Shown: piece after piece, positions 35,953-44,583 of the stretch
How the letters are laid out: each line of letters opens with the position of its first letter
Numbering within the stretch: the first letter of the stretch is position 1
DNA from: Cyanobacteria bacterium FACHB-502
Lineage (GTDB): Bacteria; Cyanobacteriota; Cyanobacteriia; Elainellales; Elainellaceae
Length of the DNA stretch: 64,000 nt
Assembly (NCBI GenBank): GCA_014695325.1
Contig: JACJNZ010000039.1
Span: 682,001-746,000, forward strand
Reading direction: 5' to 3'
The notes under the pieces: model-generated
Seen by the model: the letters and a program-made list of their open reading frames with translations, nothing else
Database searches by the model: none
Told to the model about the DNA's origin: nothing
Program-made: the position numbers and the translations under genes

Positions 35953-37113
35953 TTGATTAATATCTGTTACTCTCCCTTGTTTGACCCTGTTTCTCCCCCT
36001 CAATCAGGCTATACTCTACCCGTCTTTGCCTGTGCTGCGGCAGTTGCAGCTCTGCGATGGCTTGAAGAGGATCGATTTCCGCTGACTTCAGTATCGATCG
36101 ATTTAATCGAACCCGATGAAACGGCTGAGATTGCGATCGAGCAAATTGCCCTTTTGTCTGACACTGCTGCTTTAGCAATTAGCCGCAGTGATCCCGGAGA
36201 CAATCTGGATCTGACACGAGATACACCCGTCTGGGCACTGGTTGAGCTGATGCCCGAAGGATCAGATTTAATCGTGATTCGAGGCGGCGAAGGAATCGGC
36301 AAACAAATCTACGCTAACCATCAGCCTGCCATTTATGACTATGCTCAGCGATTACTGCACTACAATCTGGCAGCATGGCTACCCCCAGAAACCGCTATTC
36401 AAGTGACGATCATTTTGCCGCAGGGTCGGTCGCTGGCAACGCGAACTTCTAATGCGGCTTTTGGCGTTGTTGAGGGTTTATCGCTGCTGGGAACATCGGG
36501 GATCGCTCAACCGCTCAGCGCACCTGGACAACTTGAACTGTTTCGGCAGGAGCTTCAGCAGCGAGCCAACCGAAATGACGGGCTGGTCTTTTGTATTGGT
36601 GAGAATGGGCTGGATCTGGCAGAGCAGCAGGGCATCAGTGCCGATCGGCTAATTAAAACGGCAAACTGGCTGGGATCGATGCTGGTGGAAGCAGGCTTAC
36701 AGGGGGTGCGATCGGTGCTGCTGTTTGGCTATCACGGCAAGCTGATTAAACTGGCAGGCGGCATTTTTCACACGCATCATCATGTCGCTGACGGACGGCA
36801 GGAAATCTTAGCAGCGCACTGTGCCAATTCGGGACTGCCGACTCTCGATGTGCAGGCAGTGTTTTCCAGTCCAACGACTGAGGCTGCTTTACAATATCTG
36901 CGAAAGCTGGATGCGGTGGAGGGAAGTCACTGGGTTAATCAGGTTTATGGTTCGATCGCAGAGCAAATCGATCGCCGCGCTACTGCCTATATCCAGATCC
37001 ACTGCAGTCAGCTAGTACAGGTGGGATCAGTCCTGTTCGATCGCGATCGGCAAATTCTAGTACAGAGCAAAATTGGCGCAACATTGCTGCACAGGTTTGT
37101 TAATCTGGATTAA
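35953..37113 (+). CDS. cbiD: Cobalt-precorrin-5B C1-methyltransferase
   Basis: Methylates C1 of cobalt-precorrin-5B in the anaerobic cobalamin pathway. The N-terminal SGYTLPVFACAAAVAAL matches the CbiD start, and the middle FGYHGKLIKLAGGIFHTHHHVADGR carries the conserved GxxGK and His cluster. The frame opens with TTG at 35953, and a TTG at 35977 would also serve. No ATG or ribosome site exists before the family N-terminus, so the start is uncertain. guaA follows after 110 bases. No cobalamin riboswitch was recognised upstream. Confidence 0.9.
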   Translation: MINICYSPLFDPVSPPQSGYTLPVFACAAAVAALRWLEEDRFPLTSVSIDLIEPDETAEIAIEQIALLSDTAALAISRSDPGDNLDLTRDTPVWALVELMPEGSDLIVIRGGEGIGKQIYANHQPAIYDYAQRLLHYNLAAWLPPETAIQVTIILPQGRSLATRTSNAAFGVVEGLSLLGTSGIAQPLSAPGQLELFRQELQQRANRNDGLVFCIGENGLDLAEQQGISADRLIKTANWLGSMLVEAGLQGVRSVLLFGYHGKLIKLAGGIFHTHHHVADGRQEILAAHCANSGLPTLDVQAVFSSPTTEAALQYLRKLDAVEGSHWVNQVYGSIAEQIDRRATAYIQIHCSQLVQVGSVLFDRDRQILVQSKIGATLLHRFVNLD

Positions 37114-37223
37114 ATATTCAAAAATTATTACGTTTAACGAAAGGGTTTTACTTCGCGCTCTTCAGAGCGGTTTAGCAAGTTATCTTGGTTAATCAATTAA
37201 GGATGTAACAGCAGGATTAAGCG

Positions 37224-38831
37224 GTGACTCTTCAAACCGAACAACCCCCAACCGCATCGTCTGCGGAAAAGCTCAATCGCCAGATCATTGTGATTCTAGA
37301 CTTCGGTTCACAATACTCTGAGCTCATTGCCCGACGTATTCGGGAAACCCAGGTTTACTCTGAAGTGCTGTCGTACCGCACTACGATCGAACAACTGCGC
37401 CAGCTTAACCCCAAAGGCATTATTCTTTCTGGCGGACCCAGCTCGGTCTACGACGACTACGCGCCCCACTGCGATCCCGAAATTTGGAATTTGGGCGTTC
37501 CCATCCTGGGCGTGTGCTATGGAATGCAGCTTATGGTGCAGCAGTTGGGCGGCGGGGTCGAGCGAGCAGAGCGAGGAGAATATGGCAAAGCGTCGCTGTA
37601 TATTGATGACCCAACTGACCTGTTGACCAACGTGGAAGACGGCACCACGATGTGGATGAGCCATGGGGATTCAGTCACTCATCTGCCCACTGGGTTTGAA
37701 ACGCTTGCCCACACCGAAAATACCTCCTGCGCGGCGATCGCCCACCACGATAAAAAGCTGTACGGCGTGCAGTTCCATCCCGAAGTGGTGCATTCGATCG
37801 GTGGGATCGCGCTGATTCGCAACTTCGTCTATCACATCTGCGACTGTGAACCCACGTGGACGACAGCGGCTTTTGTGGAAGAATCGATTCGCGAGATCCG
37901 TGCCAGAGTTGGCGATAGACGAGTGCTGCTGGCACTTTCCGGTGGAGTGGATTCCTCGACACTGGCGTTTTTGCTCTATAAGGCGATCGGTGAACAGTTG
38001 ACCTGTATGTTTATCGATCAGGGCTTTATGCGAAAGGGAGAACCAGAGCGGCTACTCAAACTCTTCCAGGAGCAGTTTCACATTCCGGTGGAATATATCA
38101 ACGCTCGCGATCGATTCCTGGCGCAAATGGAAGGCGTGACCGATCCCGAAGAAAAGCGCAAGCGGATCGGACATGAGTTCATTCATGTATTTGAAGAAGA
38201 ATCGCGGCGGCTGGGTCCGTTTGACTATTTGGCACAGGGTACGCTTTACCCGGATGTGATCGAATCGGCAGACACCAACGTTGATCCTCAAACGGGCGAA
38301 CGAGTAGCAGTCAAAATCAAGAGCCACCACAACGTCGGCGGATTGCCCAAAGATTTGCAGTTCAAGCTGATCGAGCCGCTTCGCAAGCTGTTTAAAGACG
38401 AAGTGCGAAAAGTGGGACGATCGATCGGGCTACCCGAAGAAATTGTGCAGCGGCAGCCGTTCCCCGGTCCCGGACTGGCAATTCGGATTCTGGGCGAAGT
38501 AACCGCCGAGCGGCTCAACATTCTCCGCGATGCTGATCTGATTGTGCGGCAGGAAATCAACCGTGCCGGTATGTATCATGAGCTGTGGCAGGCGTTTGCC
38601 GTGCTGCTGCCGATCCGCAGTGTAGGCGTGATGGGCGACCAGCGCACCTATGCCTACCCGATCGTGCTCCGGTTTGTTCGCAGTGAGGATGGCATGACAG
38701 CAGATTGGGCAAGAGTGCCTTACGATCTGCTGGAAACCATTTCTAACCGGATTGTGAATGAAGTACGTGGGGTGAATCGCATTGTTTATGACATTACCTC
38801 AAAGCCACCTGGGACGATCGAGTGGGAATAG
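37224..38831 (+). CDS. guaA: GMP synthase (glutamine-hydrolysing)
   Basis: Converts XMP to GMP using glutamine and ATP. The 535-residue protein begins with the class I amidotransferase domain: GVCYGMQ carries the catalytic Cys, and GVQFHPEV the His and Glu. The PP-loop ATPase [16 protein letters not shown] follows, then the dimerisation domain ending [13 protein letters not shown]. The GTG start at 37224 has AGGA seven bases upstream. The length is standard. It follows cbiD on the same strand, and the DnaA-box-like cluster lies directly after its stop. Confidence 0.97.
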   Translation: MTLQTEQPPTASSAEKLNRQIIVILDFGSQYSELIARRIRETQVYSEVLSYRTTIEQLRQLNPKGIILSGGPSSVYDDYAPHCDPEIWNLGVPILGVCYGMQLMVQQLGGGVERAERGEYGKASLYIDDPTDLLTNVEDGTTMWMSHGDSVTHLPTGFETLAHTENTSCAAIAHHDKKLYGVQFHPEVVHSIGGIALIRNFVYHICDCEPTWTTAAFVEESIREIRARVGDRRVLLALSGGVDSSTLAFLLYKAIGEQLTCMFIDQGFMRKGEPERLLKLFQEQFHIPVEYINARDRFLAQMEGVTDPEEKRKRIGHEFIHVFEEESRRLGPFDYLAQGTLYPDVIESADTNVDPQTGERVAVKIKSHHNVGGLPKDLQFKLIEPLRKLFKDEVRKVGRSIGLPEEIVQRQPFPGPGLAIRILGEVTAERLNILRDADLIVRQEINRAGMYHELWQAFAVLLPIRSVGVMGDQRTYAYPIVLRFVRSEDGMTADWARVPYDLLETISNRIVNEVRGVNRIVYDITSKPPGTIEWE

Positions 38832-38859
38832 GTTCAGCAGTCCAGAAAATCCCCAAGCC

Positions 38860-38911
38860 TGTGGAAAACCCCCGCAAAGTCTGTGGAAAACTTCGCCACT
38901 CCTGTGGAAAA
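38860..38911. promoter_or_regulatory. Three phased DnaA-box-like sites
   Basis: TGTGGAAAA occurs at 38860-38868, 38882-38890 and 38903-38911, all in one orientation, spaced 22 and 21 bases (two helical turns). It is the exact complement of TTTTCCACA, the DnaA box described for cyanobacteria. The cluster lies 29-80 bases past guaA. A run of T follows at 38926. The sites are seen directly; DnaA binding is inference. No dnaA, dnaN or other origin gene is here, so a titration or regulatory site is as likely as an origin. Confidence 0.55.
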
Positions 38912-38949
38912 CGCCAGGGGAACGATTTTTTAATTCCCTCCCGTTTCGG

Positions 38950-39540
38950 TTAGCGACCCATCTGCCGCTTTAGATTTTCTAGCTCCTCATCCATCTCCCA
39001 GCGCCGGAAGGACTGCTCAAGCGGATCGGCGGCAGTGTTGGAACTAAAGCCCTGGTTCCAGCCGATTGTTTGCCACTGCTGGTCAGTTTGAAACTGCTCT
39101 GACTGTGCGGTGGCACGAGCAGCCGCCTCTGCTTCGGTTAATTTAACCTTGATTTCCTGACGGCGCACCTTAATTTGGCTCTGAAGCTCGATCGCCTGCT
39201 TGACACGCTCCTTGACAAGTTCCATTTGCCCCCAAAGCTGATTGCCTTGGCGCAGCAGTGCAGCTTCTCGTTCTTCGGCAGGCTTTACGAGATCGAGCCG
39301 ATTAGCATTCTTTGCCTTTTCGATTCGCACATGCCAGCGTTGAATTTCCTGAGCCGTATTCAGGATTTCGTCCTGAAGCTGTTTTTCGCGCAGGCGCAAG
39401 TTTCCCAGCAGGCGAATGGCTTCTTCCTCCTGTTCCGCAAGCTTGTCAGCAAGTGCCTGCAATTCGAGATGAGGGTTATTTCGCAGAAATTCCTCCAGTC
39501 TGCTTTCCAAAAAGCCGCTTAAATCCTCAAACAATCCCAT
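38950..39540 (-). CDS. TIGR04376-family coiled-coil protein
   Basis: A 196-residue cyanobacterial protein starting MGLFEDLSGFLESRLEEFLR, with a long coiled coil (about residues 30-150) and the C-terminal motif DPLEQSFRRWEMDEELENLK. These features match TIGR04376. The ATG at 39540 has GGAG eight bases upstream, so the six-residue extension to 39558 is rejected. No function is known; the shape resembles PspA/Vipp-like helical proteins only superficially. Confidence 0.8.
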   Translation of the reverse strand: MGLFEDLSGFLESRLEEFLRNNPHLELQALADKLAEQEEEAIRLLGNLRLREKQLQDEILNTAQEIQRWHVRIEKAKNANRLDLVKPAEEREAALLRQGNQLWGQMELVKERVKQAIELQSQIKVRRQEIKVKLTEAEAAARATAQSEQFQTDQQWQTIGWNQGFSSNTAADPLEQSFRRWEMDEELENLKRQMGR

Positions 39541-39720
39541 TGCAGACTCTCCCTTCAACGACGACTCAATGACGACTGCTGGATCGATCGGTTGTCGTCA
39601 GGCTTCCCGAATGTGCCCCTATCGTAGCAGCACTTTCAGCCAGTTTCATGCTGCTTTTGGCAGTTTGCTGGCAGTTTGCTCAGACATCCCTCTAAGGGAT
39701 TTTCCTAAGGTATTTTATAT

Positions 39721-39773
39721 TAAGGCAAAAAATTAAGGCAAAAAAATGGGGCAGGGTAAAAGTCCTGCCTCCG
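39721..39773. repeat. TTAAGGCAAAAAA duplication and GGGGCAGGG hairpin
   Basis: TTAAGGCAAAAAA is present twice in tandem from 39721. It is followed by GGGGCAGGG (39749-39757), which pairs with CCTGCCTCC (39765-39773). The hairpin resembles that at 11428 and could end transcription of the glycosyltransferase gene or be a dispersed repeat. Confidence 0.4.
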
Positions 39774-39805
39774 TCTTCGATTACTGAACAATTGCAATAT
39801 TTTGC

Positions 39806-40597
39806 TCAGGCGGTAATCCGGGTTGCCGTGGATGCTTCAGAGCCTTTTTCCTTAAACGGATCTCGGTAGAGATTGCACATTTGCAAAAAGGTTAGCCAAA
39901 AGAAAGATGGTCCCTCGACTAAATAGCGTCGCCAGAGACGACGTGGCTCCGAAAGCAGGCGGTAAAGCCATTCTAGACCCGTTTCGCTAACCCATTTGGG
40001 TGCACGCAGCACGTTTCCTGCCTCAAAGTCGATCGTTGCACCGACCGCCATAAAGATCTTGACGTGCTTAAAGCGGTGCTTGTACTTATGGATAAACTTT
40101 TCCTGTTTTGGTGCACCAACTCCCACCGCGAGGACTGTTGCTCCAGATTGATTGACTAGGTCAATAATTTGTTCGCATTCCTCTTCGCTCCGCTCAAACC
40201 CGAAGGAGGGAGAATGCACAGCGGTGACAATGGCTCTGCCAATTCTTGCATTAATCCGACGCTGAGCCTCAGCCGCAACTCCTTCTCGCGCTCCAAGCAG
40301 AAAGATAGAGATGTCTTCGCTGCGCTTATGGTATTCGCAGAAGGCAGGGAATAGATCCGACCCGGAAACTTTTTCCTTAACCGGGCAACCCAGCAGCTTT
40401 GCTATATAGTATAAAATTTTACTATCGCAAGTTCTGAAGTCTGCGTCCTGGTAAGCCTCAAAGAATTCGCGATCGGCTTGCAGCTTTACAAGATGATCGA
40501 CATTCGGCGTAAATACCGTGCCGCGATTCAGCTTCTCAAGCAGCTCCGTCATTGAGAGATTATCAATATCAACATTCAGTAGTTTTACCTGGCTCAT
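39806..40597 (-). CDS. WecG/TagA/CpsF-family glycosyltransferase
   Basis: A 263-residue GT26 enzyme that adds a sugar to a lipid-linked intermediate in exopolysaccharide or teichoic-acid-like synthesis. Visible motifs are TPNVDHLVKLQADREFFEAY, a GSDLFPAF block, ISIFLLGAREGVAAEA and VGVGAPKQEKFIHKY with the later FMAVGATIDFEAG. The ATG at 40597 has GGAG nine bases upstream; the in-frame GTG at 40615 is part of that ribosome site. No polysaccharide gene cluster surrounds it. Confidence 0.88.
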   Translation of the reverse strand: MSQVKLLNVDIDNLSMTELLEKLNRGTVFTPNVDHLVKLQADREFFEAYQDADFRTCDSKILYYIAKLLGCPVKEKVSGSDLFPAFCEYHKRSEDISIFLLGAREGVAAEAQRRINARIGRAIVTAVHSPSFGFERSEEECEQIIDLVNQSGATVLAVGVGAPKQEKFIHKYKHRFKHVKIFMAVGATIDFEAGNVLRAPKWVSETGLEWLYRLLSEPRRLWRRYLVEGPSFFWLTFLQMCNLYRDPFKEKGSEASTATRITA

Positions 40598-40909
40598 CTG
40601 GAGCTTCTCCTCCACATCACGCTCACCATTCTGTTACTCAAAAATAGAGAGAAAATTTTTGTTCGCCGGATTGATGCAGTTAAGAAGTCAGATTGAAACT
40701 TTTACTAACAATCGAATCTTCCTATCTGGGGGCTAACGCATCTATTCGTATATCGGTTTAAGTTGAAACCCTCGTGGTGAACACTAGCTTGCCATCTTTT
40801 TTTACTGAAGGCTAGTGCTTTCACTGAGAGTTCATTGAAACATTACATCCCTGTCTGCAACTGAGCCTGCAACTCCGTACCGTATTTTCCTTATGTAAAG
40901 ATAGAGTCT

Positions 40910-40953
40910 GAAGCACCTATAGTAAAACTGATGTGAAGCCCCTGTAGTAAAAC
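40910..40953. repeat. Two 19-base direct repeats
   Basis: GAAGCACCTATAGTAAAAC at 40910-40928 and GAAGCCCCTGTAGTAAAAC at 40935-40953 match at 17 of 19 bases with a 25-base period. The position between divergent genes would suit a tandem operator. The function is unknown. Confidence 0.6.
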
Positions 40954-41110
40954 AAATTTACCTCTGTATACCACCTCTCCCTAGGCTGATAAGGCGATCA
41001 ATGCAACGAATTAAGGGCAAGCTTCAGGGTAAAGTAAACTGTGTTTTCCTCAAGCTTCACCCGATCGCCTCACTTAAGCTATCGGTTTATCTATCCGTCG
41101 CAGTCGGATA

Positions 41111-41350
41111 CTGAGAGGGTTCTATAAAGGTGGTAGGGCTATGCTAGGATGAACTTAGTCCGATGGAAGTGTCTATGCCGTCATACGCGGTTGGATAGCT
41201 AAGTATCAAGTCAAATCTCAAGTGCTGTTGTGTGTCTTCAATGATTCTTTTAGGATATGCAATGGCTGAGTCTGATAGGTTTTTGAGTCGCAAGATATTT
41301 GTGAACTCAAAAGCGGTGCAAGTCATCCACTTGAAAGCTGAGAGGGTTCT
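41111..41350. repeat. Perfect 13-base direct repeats bracketing 214 bases
   Basis: CTGAGAGGGTTCT is present at 41111-41123 and 41338-41350. The second copy includes the GAGAGGG ribosome site of the RsbW-like gene. The segment between has no ORF of note. Confidence 0.55.
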
Positions 41351-41353
41351 TCG

Positions 41354-41812
41354 GTGATTTCCATCTCACCGCGTCCAAGCGGTCGCAAGTGGGGCACAGT
41401 CAGTTTTGCCTCGACTCTTCACTTATGCCCTATTTTGGATCTGCTATTGGCAGATATTCCTCCCAAATGGCAGCCAGAGCTACGTTTGGGTTTGCAGGAA
41501 GCTTTGGTTAATGCTGCGAAACATGGAAATAACCTTGATCCCAGTAAGATTATTCTGGTCGAGTTTTTTGTTTTAGAAGATCAGTACTGGTGGGTCATTT
41601 CCGATCAGGGAACAGGTTTTGTGCCGGACTGCTGTTGCGGTAGCTCAGATTTTAACCAGTACAACATCAGTGACTTTGATGAGTGCGGTCGTGGGCTGTA
41701 TATTCTTCACCAGATTTTCGACCAGGTGAACTGGAACCAGTCCGGCACAGAGTTACGGCTTTGTAAGCAGGTAAAGAGCCGCTCCCGGCTGCTCTCCCTC
41801 TGTAGCTTATAG
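41354..41812 (+). CDS. RsbW-like ATP-binding protein (anti-sigma/serine kinase type)
   Basis: A 152-residue GHKL ATPase of the anti-sigma-factor class. The N box is LQEALVNAAKHGNNLD, the G1 box VISDQGTGFVP and the G2 region ECGRGLYILHQIFDQV. After the G1 box there is an unusual CCCG run. The start is GTG at 41354, with GAGAGGG seven bases upstream. Such proteins either phosphorylate anti-anti-sigma (STAS) partners or bind sigma factors. No STAS or sigma gene is nearby. It converges with larC, with nine bases between the two stops. Confidence 0.83.
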   Translation: MISISPRPSGRKWGTVSFASTLHLCPILDLLLADIPPKWQPELRLGLQEALVNAAKHGNNLDPSKIILVEFFVLEDQYWWVISDQGTGFVPDCCCGSSDFNQYNISDFDECGRGLYILHQIFDQVNWNQSGTELRLCKQVKSRSRLLSLCSL

Positions 41813-41821
41813 TTTTTCAGT

Positions 41822-43357
41822 TTATTGGTTAGATTCACGGAATTGATGATACCACGCTGCGATCGCAACTCGATGAGCTTCACGCCAGGGTTGTTGAGTT
41901 TTTCGGGCAATTTCAGCACAATCTTCATACTCTGGCTGCACATTCACCACTGCACCCAATTTTGATTGCCGCGCAACCTTGACGCGAATTGCTCCGTAAA
42001 CCGTTTGCACCGTTTCAATTTCCCGGTAGAGCACGGTTCTTGCCTGCTGGGCTCGCCGGATGCCCAGGGTAGTTGTTTCCCGAAACATAATCGCTTCACA
42101 GATTTCGATCTGCTCTGGACGACAAATTACCGTTAACAATAGCCCCGGCCGCGATTTCTTCATACCGATGGGCTGGGTAAAGACATCCAGTGCCCCTGCC
42201 CGAAGCAGCGCATCCATTACGTAGCCAATCGCCTGGGGATTGAGATCATCAATTTGCGTTTCTAACACCGTGACAGTTTCCTGCTGACCGACCGTTTCCT
42301 TGATCCCCGCAGCTTCAGATGAGTGATGGGCAGAATGAATCCTCTGAAGCGGTTTTTTCTCTGAAGGAAGCAGATGGCTTGTTGCAAGCGGGGCTGCGTT
42401 GCAATGAAGAACAGTTTGCTTTGAAGGGGAATTGGCTTGATGCAGTTTCTTGGCTGGCCCAGCTTCAGCAGTACCAATCCACAGCCGCAGAATGTTGGGG
42501 AGCGGTAGATGAATTGATCCCGCGCCCAGCCCTACTTTTTGAAGCGTCATCGGTGGCGGTGCACCAAATTGATCTGCCAGCGTTGTCACCAGAGCTGCAC
42601 CTGTGGGCGTTACGAGTTCGCGATCGATCCCGTTGCTGTAGATAGGAACCTGACGCATTTCCCACAGCTTCAGAACTGCCGGAGCCGGAACGGGTAGACG
42701 ACCGTGGGCTGCGCGAACTGTTCCTCCACCGATCGGTAAAGCAGAACAGTAAATTTGATCGACCCCCAGCCAGTCCAGCCCGGCACAGGTTCCCACAATA
42801 TCAACGATCGCATCCGTTGCGCCCACTTCGTGAAAGTGAACTGACTCTGGCGGAATGCCATGCACTGCTGCTTCTGCTTCAGCTAGCCGACGAAAGACTG
42901 CCAGGCTCCAGGCTTCGGTGCGGGGGGCCAACTGAGCCGATCGAATCAACGCTTCGATTTCGGGTAAGTTTCGCTCGGCATGATGATGCAGGGGATGATT
43001 GTGAGGAGCGGGATGATCGGAATGACGGTGATCTTCGGCGTGAGTGGAGCGACGAGGAGGATCGCGATCGTCTCTATGAAGGTGTGCTTCGGGTTGATGC
43101 GCTGAAGGGGCTGCTGCCTGCCCGGCATGATCTCTATGTGTTCGATCGGAGTTTGAAACCAGTTCGACAAAAACCTTGGTTGCCTGCTGTCCGTTGCGCT
43201 GTACCCGATCTGCCCAGAGTTTGTATTCGTCCGAGATGCCCAACTTTTCTAACGTCTCAATCAGATAAGTCAGGGGAACGCCGGCATCAACCAGTGCACC
43301 CAGGCACATATCCCCAGACAGACCCGTGGGGCAATCCAGATAAGCTAGTTTCGTCAT
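41822..43357 (-). CDS. larC: Nickel-pincer cofactor biosynthesis protein LarC
   Basis: LarC inserts nickel into the pincer cofactor used by lactate racemase and related enzymes. The 511-residue protein begins [23 protein letters not shown] and carries [35 protein letters not shown] and [11 protein letters not shown], all family blocks, followed by the C-terminal domain ([16 protein letters not shown]). Residues 74-126 are exceptionally His-rich (14 His), a likely nickel store. The ATG at 43357 is chosen because the family starts there. In Lactobacillus the gene needs a frameshift, whereas here it is one continuous frame. No larA, larB or larE is adjacent. Confidence 0.9.
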   Translation of the reverse strand: MTKLAYLDCPTGLSGDMCLGALVDAGVPLTYLIETLEKLGISDEYKLWADRVQRNGQQATKVFVELVSNSDRTHRDHAGQAAAPSAHQPEAHLHRDDRDPPRRSTHAEDHRHSDHPAPHNHPLHHHAERNLPEIEALIRSAQLAPRTEAWSLAVFRRLAEAEAAVHGIPPESVHFHEVGATDAIVDIVGTCAGLDWLGVDQIYCSALPIGGGTVRAAHGRLPVPAPAVLKLWEMRQVPIYSNGIDRELVTPTGAALVTTLADQFGAPPPMTLQKVGLGAGSIHLPLPNILRLWIGTAEAGPAKKLHQANSPSKQTVLHCNAAPLATSHLLPSEKKPLQRIHSAHHSSEAAGIKETVGQQETVTVLETQIDDLNPQAIGYVMDALLRAGALDVFTQPIGMKKSRPGLLLTVICRPEQIEICEAIMFRETTTLGIRRAQQARTVLYREIETVQTVYGAIRVKVARQSKLGAVVNVQPEYEDCAEIARKTQQPWREAHRVAIAAWYHQFRESNQ

Positions 43358-43401
43358 AAGGCAAAATGAAGCAAGCAGTGTGAGGAGAATCAGGAGTTCC
43401 G

Positions 43402-44061
43402 ATGGCGATCGTTTATAAATTGCATTCAGAAACACCCCAGATGCGACGGATTGAAAAGATTCGCGATGCGTTACGCGATGGGGCGGTCGTCCTATATCCC
43501 ACTGATACAGTGTATGCGATCGGCTGCGACCTCAATGCAAAATCGGCGATCGAGCGCGTCCGAAAACTAAAGCAGCTCTCAAACGATAAGCCGCTGACCT
43601 TCTTGTGTCCTTCGCTGTCAAATATTGCTCAGTATGCGATCGTGAGTGATGCTTCCTATCGGCTAATTCGTCACCTGATCCCCGGACCCTATACGTTTTT
43701 GCTTCCGGCAACCAAGCTTGTGCCGCGACTGGTGCAAGATCCGAAGCGCAAAACGACCGGAATTCGGGTTCCTAATCATGCGATTTGTCAGGCACTTTTG
43801 CAGAGTTTGGGAAATCCGATCATCTCTACGTCTGCGCCGACGGTGGTTCATGCGGAAGATCAGTTCATTGATTCGGCTGAACTGTTTGATCAGCTTGATC
43901 AGCGGGTTGACATCATTATTGATGATCAGTCTCCGATTCGTACTCAAGTGTCTACCATCCTCGACCTGACCCAGGCAGAACCGATCGTCCTTCGCAAAGG
44001 ATTGGGCTGGGAAGCGGTTGCAGATCTGAAAGTCACTCTCTCATCGCGGGAAGCACGCTGA
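43402..44061 (+). CDS. YciO/Sua5/YrdC-family protein
   Basis: A 219-residue protein of the threonylcarbamoyl-AMP synthase superfamily. Motifs are [41 protein letters not shown] and [10 protein letters not shown]. The single-domain length and the divergence of the substrate segment fit the YciO branch better than TsaC. It may support tRNA t6A synthesis, but YciO's role is less certain. The ATG has AGGAG five bases upstream. It diverges from larC by 44 bases. Confidence 0.85.
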   Translation: MAIVYKLHSETPQMRRIEKIRDALRDGAVVLYPTDTVYAIGCDLNAKSAIERVRKLKQLSNDKPLTFLCPSLSNIAQYAIVSDASYRLIRHLIPGPYTFLLPATKLVPRLVQDPKRKTTGIRVPNHAICQALLQSLGNPIISTSAPTVVHAEDQFIDSAELFDQLDQRVDIIIDDQSPIRTQVSTILDLTQAEPIVLRKGLGWEAVADLKVTLSSREAR

Positions 44062-44583
44062 GGGGATACTGAAATTGACTCGCGAGGGGAGCGGAACAGA
44101 AGCTAGATTCGCAGCACTTATCCCTTTATCTGGACGATTTATCTGGACAATCGCGGAAAGGCAGTTCACCAACAACGACAAAAATTTCCTGATTGCTGCG
44201 GGCGATCCAGTTGCAGAATTGTCCTCCTAAGGTGGAGCGGAAGGACCGATCTCCCAGATTGTAGCCTCACAGGACGAGCGGCAGGTAAAAATCAGCAGGA
44301 GCAGCACTCCAGCCTTGTTTGCGCCTAGGGTGAATCCAACATTTTGGGTTGCTCAAGCCTGCGGTATATCAATTGAATTTGTTCCCATCCGGAAACCACA
44401 AAAAAAAGTGGCTGCTAAAAACGGGCAAGAGCCGGAGTTTCCCAAACTTTAGATGTAGACATCGGCAATCGGGCAGAAACATCTCAGACGGTTTTGAGTT
44501 CTAAGAACCTGAGTCGTGAAGCTCAAAATTCTGGAACTCCCGTTCTGCGCTGTTGTCGTTGTGCATCACCCTGCAATTCATTT
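44062..44583. other. Intergenic region with a start-less minus-strand frame
   Basis: About 520 bases ahead of the HetZ-related gene. On the minus strand, 44126-44276 is open for about 50 codons and reads plausibly (STLGGQFCNWIARSNQEIF) but has no usual start codon. A TTG at 44494 would extend the next gene by 30 codons. No other feature was seen. Confidence 0.35.

Larger units (their letters stand above)
40598..41353. other. Long divergent intergenic region
   Basis: About 750 bases between the glycosyltransferase and the RsbW-like gene. It contains a 19-base direct repeat (40910-40953) and a 13-base perfect repeat flanking 41124-41337; each is listed separately. A 60-codon minus-strand frame at 41144-41326 has no supporting features. 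No RNA gene was recognised. Confidence 0.45.

Noticed and set aside
42817-43359. 180-codon plus-strand frame opposite larC
   Set aside because: Asp/Arg-rich complement of the His-rich LarC region; LarC motifs are unambiguous.
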